From: an uncultured Alphaproteobacteria bacterium
GTDB lineage: Bacteria > Pseudomonadota > Alphaproteobacteria > CAAHEQ01 > UBA3637
Direction of reading: 5' to 3'
NCBI GenBank assembly: GCA_944392785.1
Contig: CALXXW010000013.1
Span: 118,201-182,200, forward strand
DNA length: 64,000 nucleotides
The notes under the pieces were generated by a model. The model worked only from the letters and a program-made list of their open reading frames with translations, was not told the DNA's origin and did no database searches. A program made the position numbers and the translations under genes. Numbering within the stretch: position 1 is the stretch's first letter; each line of letters starts with the position of its first letter. Positions 9,331 to 18,615 of the stretch are shown in pieces.

Positions 9331-9362
9331 AAAAAAAGCCACCTGAATGGTGGCTCTTTTTC
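9331..9362. terminator. Bidirectional rho-independent terminator
   Basis: AGCCACC/GGTGGCT stem with a five-base loop, flanked by seven A on the left and a T-run (CTTTTTCT) on the right. No recognised gene precedes it on the plus strand, so it supports transcription of the structured patch at 9205-9325. Confidence 0.7.
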
Positions 9363-9559
9363 TAAATGGTCGTCATTGTTATAGATAATGTGGAAAAATA
9401 TACCACTTAAAACAATGGGGTTAACAGAGTAATTTTATTATTGTTTTACAACAACTTATTTAAGACAAGAAATAATGTGTGCAACATTCCACATCCAATC
9501 AAGCTGTGGTTAGTCATATTATTTGGAACGATTTCTTTGAAAAAAAAACAACAAAAAAG

Positions 9560-9588
9560 TTGCAAAAAAATTCAAAATCAGTTTAAAT
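9560..9588 (+). promoter_or_regulatory. Putative promoter of the restriction-modification gene
   Basis: TTGCAA, 17-base spacer, TTAAAT, followed by AAAGGGG before the ATG at 9616. The surroundings are so AT-rich that chance matches are easy. Confidence 0.4.
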
Positions 9589-9615
9589 ATAAAAAAGTAA
9601 ACAAAGGGGCTTACA

Positions 9616-12003
9616 ATGTCTGAAAGAGAAACAGAAAATTTAGTATTAACTGAGATGAATATGTCTCTGGGAGAAAATGATTTTGGTTTTGTGTTCGCTC
9701 AAGGTGACACTTTATCCATAACAAAAATAACTAATTTATTGAAAAAGGCAGGAGGTAAGCCTAAGGTATGTTCTTTGGCTGATTTTGATAAAGGTGGTCC
9801 CGGAAAGGCACAACCTGAGTACATTATTGCTTTAAACAAAGACTTAAACTTATTAATTGTTATAGAGTGCAAAAAAAGTACAAAATATCACGCTTCTGAA
9901 AATTTAGATATGCCCAAAGGATACGCTGTTGATGGTGCTCTTTATTATGCAAAGTTTTTGAAAGAGGATTTTAATGTAATAGCTTTAGGTGTTAGTGGTA
10001 CAAAAAAAGAAAATATGAAGGTGTCAACACTCTATTGGCCTAAAGGGATGGATAAATACGTGGAATTTCCCCGAGGAAAGGATGTCCTTTATAGCCCAGA
10101 AAATTATATTAACCTAATTCAAGGCAAGAAGGTAGAAAAAGCAATCTCTATTGAAGATATTCAAAAGCTGGCACTTACAATGCATAATAATCTAAGGGCT
10201 TTGAAGATGACAGAACGAGCAAAACCGGTGTTTATTGCAGGTATCTTAATTGCTCTAAAAAATGAGACCTTTATTAATGATTACAGAAATTTGACTTCTT
10301 TTGATGCTCTATTGAATATGTTGCAACAAGCCATCAATGATGAGTTAGTTAATAGCGATATACGGCCTGAAAAAATTTCTGACATCAAAACACATTTCAA
10401 GATGATTGGAAAGAACAGTAAGTTAAAAGAAATTCCACTGTCTCATGATAATTCGTTGCTTTGGTATGTAGAACAACTAGAAACAAAAATCAAACCAATG
10501 ATGGATTACTCCTCTGAAGCTGTTGATGCTTTAGGTATTTTTTATCATGAATTTGTTAAATACAGTGGCGGTGATGGTAGTGGTTTAGGAATTGTTTTGA
10601 CTCCTCAACATTTAACGGAATTTATGGCAGATTTGGCTGAAGTGAATAAATCCAGTAAAGTTGTTGATATTTGTTGCGGTTCCGGCGCATTTTTGGTTAC
10701 TGCTATGAGTAAAATGTTCAAAGGGGCCACACAACAAGAAATTAATAAAATTAGAAAAGAATCCCTTTTTGGTGTTGAAAGCGATGATGATATTTACACA
10801 TTAGCCATAGCAAATATGATTGTGCGTGGCGATGGTAAATCAAACATTTTCTATGGCGATTGTTTTAATAAAAATATTATTAAGAATTTGAAAGAAAAAA
10901 AGATAAATATCGGATTAATCAATCCACCGTATTCGCAAAAGGATCATTGTGAACTTGAGTTTGTGGAAAATATGCTGGATATCCTGGTAACAGGAGGAAC
11001 AGGTGTTGTCGTTGTTCCTATGAGCTGTGCAATTGGTACCAAATTTAAAGATGTAAGAGAGCGGCTATTCAAAAATCATACATTAAAGGCTGTATTTTCC
11101 ATGCCGGATGATATTTTCTATGCAAATAATGCCAGCACAAATGTATGTGTAATGGTTTGGGAAGCCCATAAGCCACATAACAGTGCCCAAAATACATTCT
11201 TTGGCTACTATAAAGATGATGGTTTTGTTAAAGCAAAAAAATTGGGCCGAATTGATAAATTTAACAAATGGGAAAACATTAAAAAAGAATGGCTTTCATT
11301 ATATAGAGAAAGAGATGTTAAAGATGGCTTCACAGCAAAGAAACCTGTTAAATGGAACGATGAGTGGTTGTGTGAAGCCTATATGGAAACAGACTATTCG
11401 ACATTGAAGGAAACTGATTTTGAAAAAACTATAAAAAATTATCTTTCATATTTAGTATTAACAGACCAATACAATTTATATAAAAAAATATCTGAAAAAA
11501 GTATAAAAGAGTCCAATCCTCGTAAATTAACAGATATAAATACGTGGCAAAAATTCAAACTGGAACATTTATTTGAAGTCAAAGGAACAAAAACGACGAA
11601 ATTGGATGATTTAAATCTTACGGGGATTGGAAAACATCCATACGTTACGACACAGTCTGTTAATAATGGTGTTGCTGGGTACTACAACTTATTTACAGAA
11701 AAAGGAAATGTGTTAACTGCAGATAGTGCGGTTGTTGGATTTTGTTCTTACCAAGAAAATGATTTTTCTGCCAGTGACCACGTAGAAAAATTACTTCCAA
11801 AATTTGAAATGAATAAATATGTTGCTATGTTTTTGACAACAATTATTAACCTTGAAAATTATAGATATAGTTATGGGCGCAAGTTTAATCAAACAAAAAT
11901 CAAGGACACATTGATTAAGTTGCCCGTAAATTCTCAAGGTAACCCTGATTGGCAATTTATGGAGAATTATATTAAATCCTTGCCTTATAGCGATCTAATA
12001 TAG
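9616..12003 (+). CDS. Single-chain (type IIG-like) restriction endonuclease/N6-adenine methyltransferase/specificity protein
   Basis: 795 residues joining three functions. Residues about 1-150 carry a PD-(D/E)xK-type nuclease core (PEYII at 67-71, IECKK with Glu84 and Lys86). After a helical linker, an N6-adenine methylase has its SAM motif VVDICCGSGAF at 349-359 and catalytic NPPY at 436-439. From about residue 630, WQKFKLEHLFEVKG begins a single target-recognition domain like half of a type I HsdS. This order (nuclease-methylase-recognition) is that of type IIG/IIL enzymes, which cut and methylate as one polypeptide. No separate helicase or S gene is nearby. Codon use is strikingly AT-rich compared with the neighbours, suggesting recent acquisition. 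The recognition sequence cannot be predicted. Confidence 0.85.
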   Translation: MSERETENLVLTEMNMSLGENDFGFVFAQGDTLSITKITNLLKKAGGKPKVCSLADFDKGGPGKAQPEYIIALNKDLNLLIVIECKKSTKYHASENLDMPKGYAVDGALYYAKFLKEDFNVIALGVSGTKKENMKVSTLYWPKGMDKYVEFPRGKDVLYSPENYINLIQGKKVEKAISIEDIQKLALTMHNNLRALKMTERAKPVFIAGILIALKNETFINDYRNLTSFDALLNMLQQAINDELVNSDIRPEKISDIKTHFKMIGKNSKLKEIPLSHDNSLLWYVEQLETKIKPMMDYSSEAVDALGIFYHEFVKYSGGDGSGLGIVLTPQHLTEFMADLAEVNKSSKVVDICCGSGAFLVTAMSKMFKGATQQEINKIRKESLFGVESDDDIYTLAIANMIVRGDGKSNIFYGDCFNKNIIKNLKEKKINIGLINPPYSQKDHCELEFVENMLDILVTGGTGVVVVPMSCAIGTKFKDVRERLFKNHTLKAVFSMPDDIFYANNASTNVCVMVWEAHKPHNSAQNTFFGYYKDDGFVKAKKLGRIDKFNKWENIKKEWLSLYRERDVKDGFTAKKPVKWNDEWLCEAYMETDYSTLKETDFEKTIKNYLSYLVLTDQYNLYKKISEKSIKESNPRKLTDINTWQKFKLEHLFEVKGTKTTKLDDLNLTGIGKHPYVTTQSVNNGVAGYYNLFTEKGNVLTADSAVVGFCSYQENDFSASDHVEKLLPKFEMNKYVAMFLTTIINLENYRYSYGRKFNQTKIKDTLIKLPVNSQGNPDWQFMENYIKSLPYSDLI

Positions 12004-12047
12004 AAGTACTTATACCATGTGTGCAAATATACAAACTCACATCATAT

Positions 12048-12081
12048 AAAAGTATATTTTTATGTAAAAAAGTATACTTTT
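12048..12081. repeat. AT-only palindrome downstream of the restriction-modification gene
   Basis: AAAAGTATA (12048-12056) and TATACTTTT (12073-12081) are perfect inverted repeats, and the bases between them can continue the pairing. It is too poor in G and C for a standard terminator and may be an operator or weak terminator. Confidence 0.4.
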
Positions 12082-12186
12082 GTTATTCAAAATCAGCATA
12101 TAATTTAATATTCAAGGACACTTGGTAAAACAAAAAGAATTACATTATCCAATTGTAAAATTAGAAATTTTAATTTACTAAATAAC

Positions 12187-12218
12187 AAAAAAAGCGAAAG
12201 GATATCCCTTCGCTTTTT
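12187..12218 (-). terminator. Terminator of tRNA-Pro
   Basis: AGCGAAAGG/CCCTTCGCT stem (one mismatch) just past the tRNA 3' end, followed on the minus strand by a run of seven T. Confidence 0.65.
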
Positions 12219-12223
12219 CTCAA

Positions 12224-12300
12224 TGGTCGGAATGGCGGGATTTGAACCCGCGACCACTTGCCCCCCAGACAAGTGCGCTACCAGACTGCGCTACATTCCG
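12224..12300 (-). tRNA. tRNA-Pro(GGG)
   Basis: 77-base cloverleaf: acceptor CGGAATG/CATTCCG, discriminator A, encoded CCA; anticodon stem CTTGT/GCAAG with loop CTGGGGG, so anticodon GGG reading CCC (and CCU). T-arm GCGGGTTCAAATCCCGC. It lies at the right edge of the AT-rich restriction-modification segment, with its 3' end facing that segment, the usual orientation for island insertion at a tRNA. Confidence 0.95.
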
Positions 12301-12461
12301 ATGCCGTCTCTCATGTATACCGAGAACTTTACACTATCTCGCATCAATTTGCAAGTACTTTTTATATCTTTATGAAAAAATGCTCTATTTTTTTGAGATG
12401 TGATCCCCATCTCTTGACTTTTTGTCGACTCTCTGATACTCTTTCCAAAAGAGAGGCCTAA

Positions 12462-13100
12462 ATGATCTTAAATTTAAATCCAGAAACACAGCAGGACTAC
12501 TTCCTCTTTTACGAACAAAATGTACGCCCCCTACTCAACACAGTTGCCTCCCAACCCATAACAGGCTACCACGGCATTGATACACATACTTACAATGTTG
12601 TCTTTCGAGGCGTGGATTATGCCCTAAAACTCCGACAAAATCCTTTACCCGTCCTATTTGCTTGCGCACTGCACGATATTGCACGAACAGATGATACGTA
12701 TGACAAAAATCATGCTTATGCCGCTTTACCCAAGGCCGCTCTTATCTTGAAACAATTCTCAGACCACCTCTCTCAAGAACAACATTCTGCCATTTTAAGG
12801 GCTATTCAAACACACACGGAAGGACGTCATGCCTCCGATTATATCTCCGCTTGTCTTTGGGATGCGGATAGAACTCGCCTATCGTGGACCAGAGGTTATA
12901 GGGAACGCTTTTTTACAACGCCATATGCAAAGCGTGTCGCCTCTTTGTCCAATCCGGGGGTTTATTTAAGATATCAGGCACTCATCTTGAAACGCCCCCT
13001 TGAAGACCGAGAAAATATATTGGCCGACAGAAATAAAAACCTCCAGGATGAAGTCTTGTCCAGCCTTAAAAAAATGTTGCGTCTTAACCAAGGCCGATAA
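12462..13100 (+). CDS. HD-domain phosphohydrolase family protein
   Basis: 212 residues with the HD-superfamily metal pattern: an early His near 42, the HD pair at 71-72 in CALHDIARTDD, a further His near 84 or in QTHTEGRH, and a late Asp in CLWDADRTRL. Such proteins hydrolyse phosphate esters of nucleotides or second messengers; the substrate here is unknown. ATG preceded by GAGAGG at seven bases. It stands alone between tRNA-Pro and a nuclease gene on the same strand. Confidence 0.7.
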   Translation: MILNLNPETQQDYFLFYEQNVRPLLNTVASQPITGYHGIDTHTYNVVFRGVDYALKLRQNPLPVLFACALHDIARTDDTYDKNHAYAALPKAALILKQFSDHLSQEQHSAILRAIQTHTEGRHASDYISACLWDADRTRLSWTRGYRERFFTTPYAKRVASLSNPGVYLRYQALILKRPLEDRENILADRNKNLQDEVLSSLKKMLRLNQGR

Positions 13101-13115
13101 AAATGATAAAAGAGC

Positions 13116-13144
13116 TTGATTCTTGATATAAAAATATGTTATGT
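13116..13144 (+). promoter_or_regulatory. Promoter predicting a leaderless transcript for the EndA-like gene
   Basis: TTGATT, 17-base spacer, TTATGT, then exactly seven bases to the ATG at 13152, which has no ribosome binding site. Confidence 0.5.
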
Positions 13145-13151
13145 TGCGCTC

Positions 13152-13889
13152 ATGCGAATATATATCCTTTTTTTACTGATCTTTCTAGCAACCGGTGGGC
13201 AGGCACAAAACGTCTCAAACGACTCTTATATCCATGCAAAACGCATGTTAGAGGGGAATGTTTATTTTGATCATCCCCACACCCTTTACTGTGATGCTGT
13301 GTTTGATATGGATAAAAACATCACACTCCCAAAGGGGTTTGAAACAACACAATATAAATCTCGAGCACATCGCATGGAATGGGAGCATATTGTTGCTGCC
13401 GAAAATTTTGGCCGGACTTTCGATGCTTGGCGTGACGGCGACAAAATCTGCGTCAATGCTTCGGGAGAGCCTTACAAAGGTCGAAAATGCGCAGAAAAAG
13501 TCAGCAAAGAATATCGATTGATGCAGGCGGATATGTACAACCTCTATCCAGCTGTCGGAGCGGTTAATGCGGCTCGTCGAAACTACCGCTTCACGGAGCT
13601 GGATTCCAATGTACCCTCTGCTTTCGGAAGTTGTCTCATGAAAATTGATGGACGATCCGTGGAACCACCGGCGCGGGCGCGAGGTATTATCGCTCGCACG
13701 CACTTGTATATGCAGGATGTGTATCCCTCCTTTCATTTAAGTCACGCTCAACAACAACTGATGACCGCATGGGATAAAGCTTATCCTGTCGATGCTTGGG
13801 AGTGTCAACGTACACGCCGTATAGAGGTTCTACAAAAAAATGAAAACAAACGCGTTAAAGACGCCTGTCTGAAAAGGGGGTTATGGTAA
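13152..13889 (+). CDS. Exported endonuclease I (EndA/NucM) family nuclease
   Basis: Non-specific DNA nuclease of the beta-beta-alpha-metal fold, secreted through a Sec signal peptide ([18 protein letters not shown]). The core motif [13 protein letters not shown] near residue 75 corresponds to the catalytic His region of the family, followed by [20 protein letters not shown], typical of EndA. 245 residues. I use the ATG at 13152 rather than an upstream TTG because it begins the signal peptide directly and sits seven bases after a -10 box. Its TAA overlaps the next start (TAATG), coupling it to endonuclease IV. Probable role: extracellular or periplasmic DNA degradation. Confidence 0.85.
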   Translation: MRIYILFLLIFLATGGQAQNVSNDSYIHAKRMLEGNVYFDHPHTLYCDAVFDMDKNITLPKGFETTQYKSRAHRMEWEHIVAAENFGRTFDAWRDGDKICVNASGEPYKGRKCAEKVSKEYRLMQADMYNLYPAVGAVNAARRNYRFTELDSNVPSAFGSCLMKIDGRSVEPPARARGIIARTHLYMQDVYPSFHLSHAQQQLMTAWDKAYPVDAWECQRTRRIEVLQKNENKRVKDACLKRGLW

Positions 13890-14722
13890 TGTTACATATC
13901 GGCGCACATCTATCCGCAGCAAAAGGATTTTTACATATGGGTAAAGAGGCTCTTTCCATCCAAGCGGATACGTTTCAGTTTTTCACACGAAACCCTCGGG
14001 GAGGAGCAGCAAAAGATTTAAATCCACAGGATATTTTGGCTTTCCAAGAACTGGCAGAGACTCATGGTTTCCAACCCATTTTAGCCCATGCTCCCTATAC
14101 ATTAAATCCAGCCGCAGCAAACCCTGAAACACGAGCCTTTGCCCTTCAAGTCATGGCAGATGACATGAAACGAATGGAAGCCCTACCCCATAATTTATAT
14201 AACTTCCATCCCGGTAGTCATGTCGGACAAGGCGCCTCTGTCGGCATTACTCGAATTTGTGATATACTGAATACGATTTTAACCCCTGAACAAAACACCA
14301 CGGTTCTTTTAGAAACCATGTCCGGAAAGGGCTCTGAAATTGGTTCAACTTTTGAAGAATTGTCCGAAATTATTCAACGAACGGTATGTCAAGACAAAAT
14401 AGGTGTTTGCCTAGATACATGCCATGTCTATTCGGCGGGATATGATATCCGACAAGATTTAGATGGTGTTCTTGAACATTTTGATCGCGTTATTGGGCTT
14501 AATCGTCTTAAAGCGATTCATTTGAACGATAGCCTTACACCGTTCGATTCTCACAAAGATCGCCATGAAAAGCTCGGGAAAGGCTCTTTAGGGCTGGAAG
14601 CTATTATTCGCTTTGTGACACATCCGGCCCTAAAAGAAAAACCTTTCTTTTTGGAAACACCACAGGATGATATAACAGGGTATAAAAATGAAATTGCCCT
14701 ATTGCGCGCCGCTGTTGATTAG
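13889..14722 (+). CDS. nfo: Endonuclease IV (AP endonuclease)
   Basis: Base-excision-repair enzyme that cuts 5' of abasic sites using three Zn ions. 277 residues with family hallmarks: [12 protein letters not shown] at the N-terminus, NFHPGSH near 110, LLETMSGKG with the metal Glu near 145, [12 protein letters not shown] near 180, AIHLNDS near 212 and [14 protein letters not shown]. The start at 13889 is chosen over 13883 because the GGGGG binding site is then well spaced. The start codon overlaps the stop of the preceding nuclease. The 3' end overlaps the converging tspO by four bases. Confidence 0.95.
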   Translation: MLHIGAHLSAAKGFLHMGKEALSIQADTFQFFTRNPRGGAAKDLNPQDILAFQELAETHGFQPILAHAPYTLNPAAANPETRAFALQVMADDMKRMEALPHNLYNFHPGSHVGQGASVGITRICDILNTILTPEQNTTVLLETMSGKGSEIGSTFEELSEIIQRTVCQDKIGVCLDTCHVYSAGYDIRQDLDGVLEHFDRVIGLNRLKAIHLNDSLTPFDSHKDRHEKLGKGSLGLEAIIRFVTHPALKEKPFFLETPQDDITGYKNEIALLRAAVD

Positions 14723-15207
14723 TTATACCAAACGACATAGGTATTAAGGTAAATCGCGAACATACTCCATAGCAAAACCGGAAGTAAGAGCGCTGCCGCC
14801 GTATGGCTTGCACGAGCGAAATCACGAATGGCAAGTATCAAAAAGAAGGCTAATAAAACCGCAACGCCCAGAGCAATACCCATTTCTCGCAAATAGAAAA
14901 AAACAAAAGGCCAAATCAAGGTCATCGCAAGCTGCATAACAAACCAACGAGGAGAAGCCTTTCCCCAAACCAAAAATGCCGAAACAGCCATCAGAAAATA
15001 GAGTATGGTCCAAACAACACCAAAAACCATATCCGGCGGTGTTAAAGGCGCTTGTTGCAAGGTATGATACCACACACGTGCCTCCGGGGTCAAAAAACCT
15101 GATCCCACATAACCAACCGCATTGGTGAATAAAAGTAAGAAAAATAATCGTCCTGCTTTTGTCATACGGGAAACAGGTAATTGAGATGATACCCTCTTTT
15201 TAATCAT
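14719..15207 (-). CDS. tspO: TspO/MBR-family tryptophan-rich sensory protein
   Basis: Five-helix membrane protein that binds porphyrins and related ligands. 162 residues; the [20 protein letters not shown] segment and [23 protein letters not shown] match the family, as do the many aromatic residues. The N-terminus is about ten residues longer than in common homologues. Its start overlaps the stop of the upstream alpha/beta hydrolase gene by eight bases, so they are probably co-translated. Confidence 0.88.
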   Translation of the reverse strand: MIKKRVSSQLPVSRMTKAGRLFFLLLFTNAVGYVGSGFLTPEARVWYHTLQQAPLTPPDMVFGVVWTILYFLMAVSAFLVWGKASPRWFVMQLAMTLIWPFVFFYLREMGIALGVAVLLAFFLILAIRDFARASHTAAALLLPVLLWSMFAIYLNTYVVWYN

Positions 15208-15964
15208 GTTTTTCTCCTTTTTTTAATAATAGCGATAGTTGATTCCACATTAACTCCAGATCTGCCGCTCGACTCAAATGATGATCCGCGCCTTTGACCA
15301 AAAGAATTTGGACATCTTCAGAAAGTAGAGCATCTTTAATATAAAGAGGCTTTGGCCATTTGGCAAGCTTATCCTTATCTCCTTGCATCAAAATGACGGG
15401 CCCTTGATACATAATCCGACGTTTAAGCAGGTTATAACGTCGTGCTTCCCGAAACATTTTATAGGAAAAGCAATATCCTCGTGTTTGAGGATTAGGTCCT
15501 AAAACCGCCCCTGCCCGCAACAACAGACGAATACGCGTTGAAAAGAGCGTATGCCAAATCTCATCCAAGAAATCAGGAGCTGCCGCAATACCCAATAGCC
15601 CCCGCACCCGTTCAGAAAACTCCTCAGCCAACAACAGCGCTATCCACCCTCCTAACGAACTGCCAACAAAAATCAACGGAGCATCCGGTGGCAACAAAGT
15701 CTGTATAGCATCTCGCGCATCCCTTAAACAGCGACCAACACGGAAATCTGCCGGCTTTCCCGATGACTCACCATGAGCCGTATAATCCAGTGATAAAAAA
15801 GAACACTTATTCTTCTGAGCAAACTCGGCCACCAAACGTCCTTTTTCCGTTGAACGAGAAGAACGCAACCCATGCAGGTAAACATACGTCAACGGACTTG
15901 TGCCGGGAATATATGTATAGGCAATTTGTGCCCCCTTAGAACCTATAAAAACTTCTTTCATCAT
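15200..15964 (-). CDS. Alpha/beta hydrolase
   Basis: 254 residues of the serine-hydrolase fold: nucleophile elbow FVGSSLGGW near residue 101, oxyanion region YLHGLRSSRS near 29, an acidic residue in MQGDKDKLAKW and the His in KGADHHLSR near the C-terminus complete the triad. Similar small cytosolic hydrolases act on esters or acyl peptides; the substrate is unknown. AGAGG lies upstream of the ATG at 15964. It shares a short divergent gap with comF and overlaps tspO. Confidence 0.75.
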   Translation of the reverse strand: MMKEVFIGSKGAQIAYTYIPGTSPLTYVYLHGLRSSRSTEKGRLVAEFAQKNKCSFLSLDYTAHGESSGKPADFRVGRCLRDARDAIQTLLPPDAPLIFVGSSLGGWIALLLAEEFSERVRGLLGIAAAPDFLDEIWHTLFSTRIRLLLRAGAVLGPNPQTRGYCFSYKMFREARRYNLLKRRIMYQGPVILMQGDKDKLAKWPKPLYIKDALLSEDVQILLVKGADHHLSRAADLELMWNQLSLLLKKGEKHD

Positions 15965-16024
15965 TTTTCACTTGCCTCTTTCTGGGATTTGTTATACGCT
16001 ATAACAAAAAGGAACTCAACAAAA

Positions 16025-16747
16025 ATGTTATCAACAAAGCGCTTTTTCACAGCTCTTCTTGATTTTGTTTTTCCTCCTCGCTGTCCTATTTGTCATCAAG
16101 AAGTCAGCGCCTCTCATACACTGTGTCCGACTTGTTTTCAAAAAATGACATTCCTAACACAACCATGTTGTCGTATCTGTGGTCGTCCTTTTGAGTTTCA
16201 ATCTTGGAATCAACTATGTGGCAATTGTCTCAAAAAAGAACCTCCCTATCATAAAGCTCGAGCCGTTTTAAAATATGATGATATGTCAAAAGGGCTCATC
16301 TTAAAATTCAAACATGCAGACAGAACCGAAATACGCCCTCTGTTTATTAATTTAATGGTACAATCTCACGCTGATCTCATCAGAGAAACGGACGTTATTA
16401 TTCCGGTTCCTCTTCATTGGACACGGCTCATTAAGCGAACCTACAATCAGGCCGACCTACTGGCAAAACCCTTAGCCAAACTATTTCGAAAAACATATCT
16501 GCCTTTAGGACTGAAACGCATCCATCATACAAAAAGTCAAGGCCACCTCTCTAAAAAAGACAGGCAGCGCAATATCCGTCAAGCCTTTCGAGTGACAAAC
16601 CCCGCCGCCATCCAAGGAAAACGCATTTTGTTGGTTGATGATGTGATGACAACCGGCGCCACCGTTGAAGAGTGCGCAAAAGTTTTACGAAAAGCCGGTG
16701 CAATATATGTTAATGTTTTAACTGTATTTCGTGTTATAAAAGACTGA
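16025..16747 (+). CDS. comF: ComF-family phosphoribosyltransferase-like protein
   Basis: 240 residues. An N-terminal four-cysteine zinc finger (CPICHQEV, CPTC, CRICGRPF, CGNC) precedes a PRTase domain with VIPVPLHWTRL and the PRPP-loop motif LLVDDVMTTGAT near residue 210. In naturally competent bacteria ComF assists DNA uptake; in others its role is unclear. The ATG at 16025 follows AAGGA; an apparent upstream extension overlaps the divergent hydrolase gene and is rejected. The 3' end is separated by only two bases from the converging PopZ-like gene. Confidence 0.85.
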   Translation: MLSTKRFFTALLDFVFPPRCPICHQEVSASHTLCPTCFQKMTFLTQPCCRICGRPFEFQSWNQLCGNCLKKEPPYHKARAVLKYDDMSKGLILKFKHADRTEIRPLFINLMVQSHADLIRETDVIIPVPLHWTRLIKRTYNQADLLAKPLAKLFRKTYLPLGLKRIHHTKSQGHLSKKDRQRNIRQAFRVTNPAAIQGKRILLVDDVMTTGATVEECAKVLRKAGAIYVNVLTVFRVIKD

Positions 16748-16749
16748 TT

Positions 16750-17154
16750 TTAATTTCTTTTATATAATTTTTGAATTTCCTTTGCAACCGCCTCGGAAAT
16801 AATACGCTGCAGCTCGTCCGGCGTAATTTCAAGTTTAGAAAAAGCCGAGGAAGCCTGTTTTTCCCCGAAAGCTACCGCTTGTGTTGTCGGTGGCTGCTGT
16901 TGCAGACGATGCAACTTGTTTAATACTTGTTGCGTGCGCTTGTGGATTGTCTCTGACAATTCTTGATCCGTCCGAGGCACATCCACACGCATTTCCGGAG
17001 TCAATAAGAAGAAATCATCTGGCTCATCTACCCATGAAGACGCCGCATCCGGTATCCGTGTCTGTTCTGCCTTACCGGATGTTGACGCTAACTCACTATT
17101 GAGCATCTGTTTAATAGAGGCCAAAACCTCCTCAGTTGACAATTCCTCTTCCAT
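16750..17154 (-). CDS. PopZ-like cell-pole protein (DUF2497)
   Basis: 134 residues, acidic and largely disordered between two short helices. The N-terminal ELSTEEVLASIKQML matches the conserved EPTMEEILASIRRII segment of PopZ, the polar organising protein of alphaproteobacteria. The C-terminal helix (ITPDELQRIISEAVAKEIQKLYK) is shorter than in Caulobacter PopZ. Gene order also fits: DUF2497 genes commonly sit directly behind tolC in alphaproteobacteria, and here tolC ends 18 bases upstream. The start follows AGAGGGG. Confidence 0.7.
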   Translation of the reverse strand: MEEELSTEEVLASIKQMLNSELASTSGKAEQTRIPDAASSWVDEPDDFFLLTPEMRVDVPRTDQELSETIHKRTQQVLNKLHRLQQQPPTTQAVAFGEKQASSAFSKLEITPDELQRIISEAVAKEIQKLYKRN

Positions 17155-17172
17155 TAGACCCCTCTGCTTACT

Positions 17173-18537
17173 TTAGTCCTCTATCGAATACCCAAACCAT
17201 TGATTTTTTACCTCTTCATAATAGCTCTTCGGATCATAAGGAGCCACAGGCAACCCTAAATCTGTCGGGTTCATGCGCCCGACGGCCGACAATAACGAAA
17301 AGGCCGACACAATTTCTTCACGATGAGCCTTGATCAAAGAAACCTGATTATCCAAATGTTCTTGTTCCGCATCCAAAACATCCAAGACGGTACGAGAACC
17401 GACATTTGCTTCACGAATCACACCGCTCAACGCAATACCGGAAGCTTTAATTTGCGCCTTAATAGAGCTAATTTGAGCCTTTGTTGCATTATATCTTTCC
17501 CAAGCACTAATGGTTTCCGCACGAACATCTTGTGTCATTTTTGACCATAAAATTTTATATCTGTTCGCCAGTTGTTTGGCTTCTCGCACTTCTGCATATT
17601 CCATTCCGGACTGGAATAACGGCACCGTCACGTTTGCCGTCACTTGCCAATAATCATCTTCTTTAATTGAGACATTTTCACGCTGATATCCTGTAGCGGC
17701 TCCTACAGTCACAACTGGGGCCAAAGCGCCTTTTTTAGCCTTAACTTGAGACATAGCTGCATCCCGTGCATATTCTGCTGCCTTGATTTTAGGATTTTTT
17801 TGTAAGGCTTCATCAATGGCATCTTGCAGCGTTGTCGGCAAAGGAGCTTGAATATCAATCACATCTTGTAACCCTACGGGCTCTATCCCGATCACGCTGA
17901 AAAAATTAGCCTTTGAAACCTGCAGATCACCTTCGGCAGCAATACGGTTTGCCGTGGCACCAGCCAAACGAGCCTCGGCTTGAGACACATCTGTCCGAGT
18001 TAGTTCTCCGGCTTTAAAACGTTTGCGATAAGAATCCAAGTGCTGCCTTAGAACTTTTTCATTATTTTTTTGAAGCTCCAAAACCGCCGTATCCCGAATC
18101 ACATCCATGTAAACGGTCGTCGCATCCAGTAAAACTGCTTGTTCCGTATTGAGCAAGTTAGAACGACCGGACTTGACTTGCTGCTTGGCGGCCTCGACCG
18201 TATTAACCGTTGACAAGCCGGAAAAAACAGGTTGTGTCAAGACCAGAGAAGCATCATTTGGATTTTGATATGTCTCCTCCTTTGAATCCAGCAATAAATT
18301 ATAGTAATTCAAGCGATTATAGGCTCGTCCCACACTTCCTTGAGCGACCAAACTGGGACGATAACCGGATTTAGCCTTGGCGACGCCCTCATCCGTCGCT
18401 CTTAAATTTGAACGCTCAGCATTAATTGTCAAATTATTTTCATACGTATAAGACAACACATCCGATAGTGTGTCTGCAAAACTCATCGTCGAAACCGAAC
18501 ACAACAAAAGAGACAACATACTGATTTTTTTAAACAT
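17173..18537 (-). CDS. tolC: TolC-family outer-membrane efflux protein
   Basis: Trimeric outer-membrane channel used by type I secretion and drug-efflux pumps. 454 residues: signal peptide (KKISMLSLLLCSVSTMSFA), then two repeats of long coiled-coil helices, each opening with the usual pattern (DTLSDVLSYTYENNLTINAERSNL; TLQDAIDEALQKNPKIKAAEY), and VGSRTVLDVLDAEQEHLDNQ near 380, a strongly conserved TolC stretch. The ATG follows AAAGGAAAAG. No membrane-fusion or inner-membrane pump gene is adjacent, so the partner is elsewhere. Confidence 0.93.
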   Translation of the reverse strand: MFKKISMLSLLLCSVSTMSFADTLSDVLSYTYENNLTINAERSNLRATDEGVAKAKSGYRPSLVAQGSVGRAYNRLNYYNLLLDSKEETYQNPNDASLVLTQPVFSGLSTVNTVEAAKQQVKSGRSNLLNTEQAVLLDATTVYMDVIRDTAVLELQKNNEKVLRQHLDSYRKRFKAGELTRTDVSQAEARLAGATANRIAAEGDLQVSKANFFSVIGIEPVGLQDVIDIQAPLPTTLQDAIDEALQKNPKIKAAEYARDAAMSQVKAKKGALAPVVTVGAATGYQRENVSIKEDDYWQVTANVTVPLFQSGMEYAEVREAKQLANRYKILWSKMTQDVRAETISAWERYNATKAQISSIKAQIKASGIALSGVIREANVGSRTVLDVLDAEQEHLDNQVSLIKAHREEIVSAFSLLSAVGRMNPTDLGLPVAPYDPKSYYEEVKNQWFGYSIED

Positions 18538-18615
18538 CTTTACTTTTCCTTTCTTTCTTTATGGTATAACCTTAAGCTATTTAAAAAAAAATTTCAAGCA
18601 TTTTTATTTTTTTCC

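Noticed and set aside
9156..9365. 69-codon open frame across the GC-rich patch
   Set aside because: No ribosome binding site, Pro/Cys-rich composition typical of chance GC-rich frames, and it runs through the terminator hairpin.
13248..13736. 162-codon minus-strand frame inside the EndA-like gene
   Set aside because: Antisense shadow of a gene with clear family motifs and a signal peptide.
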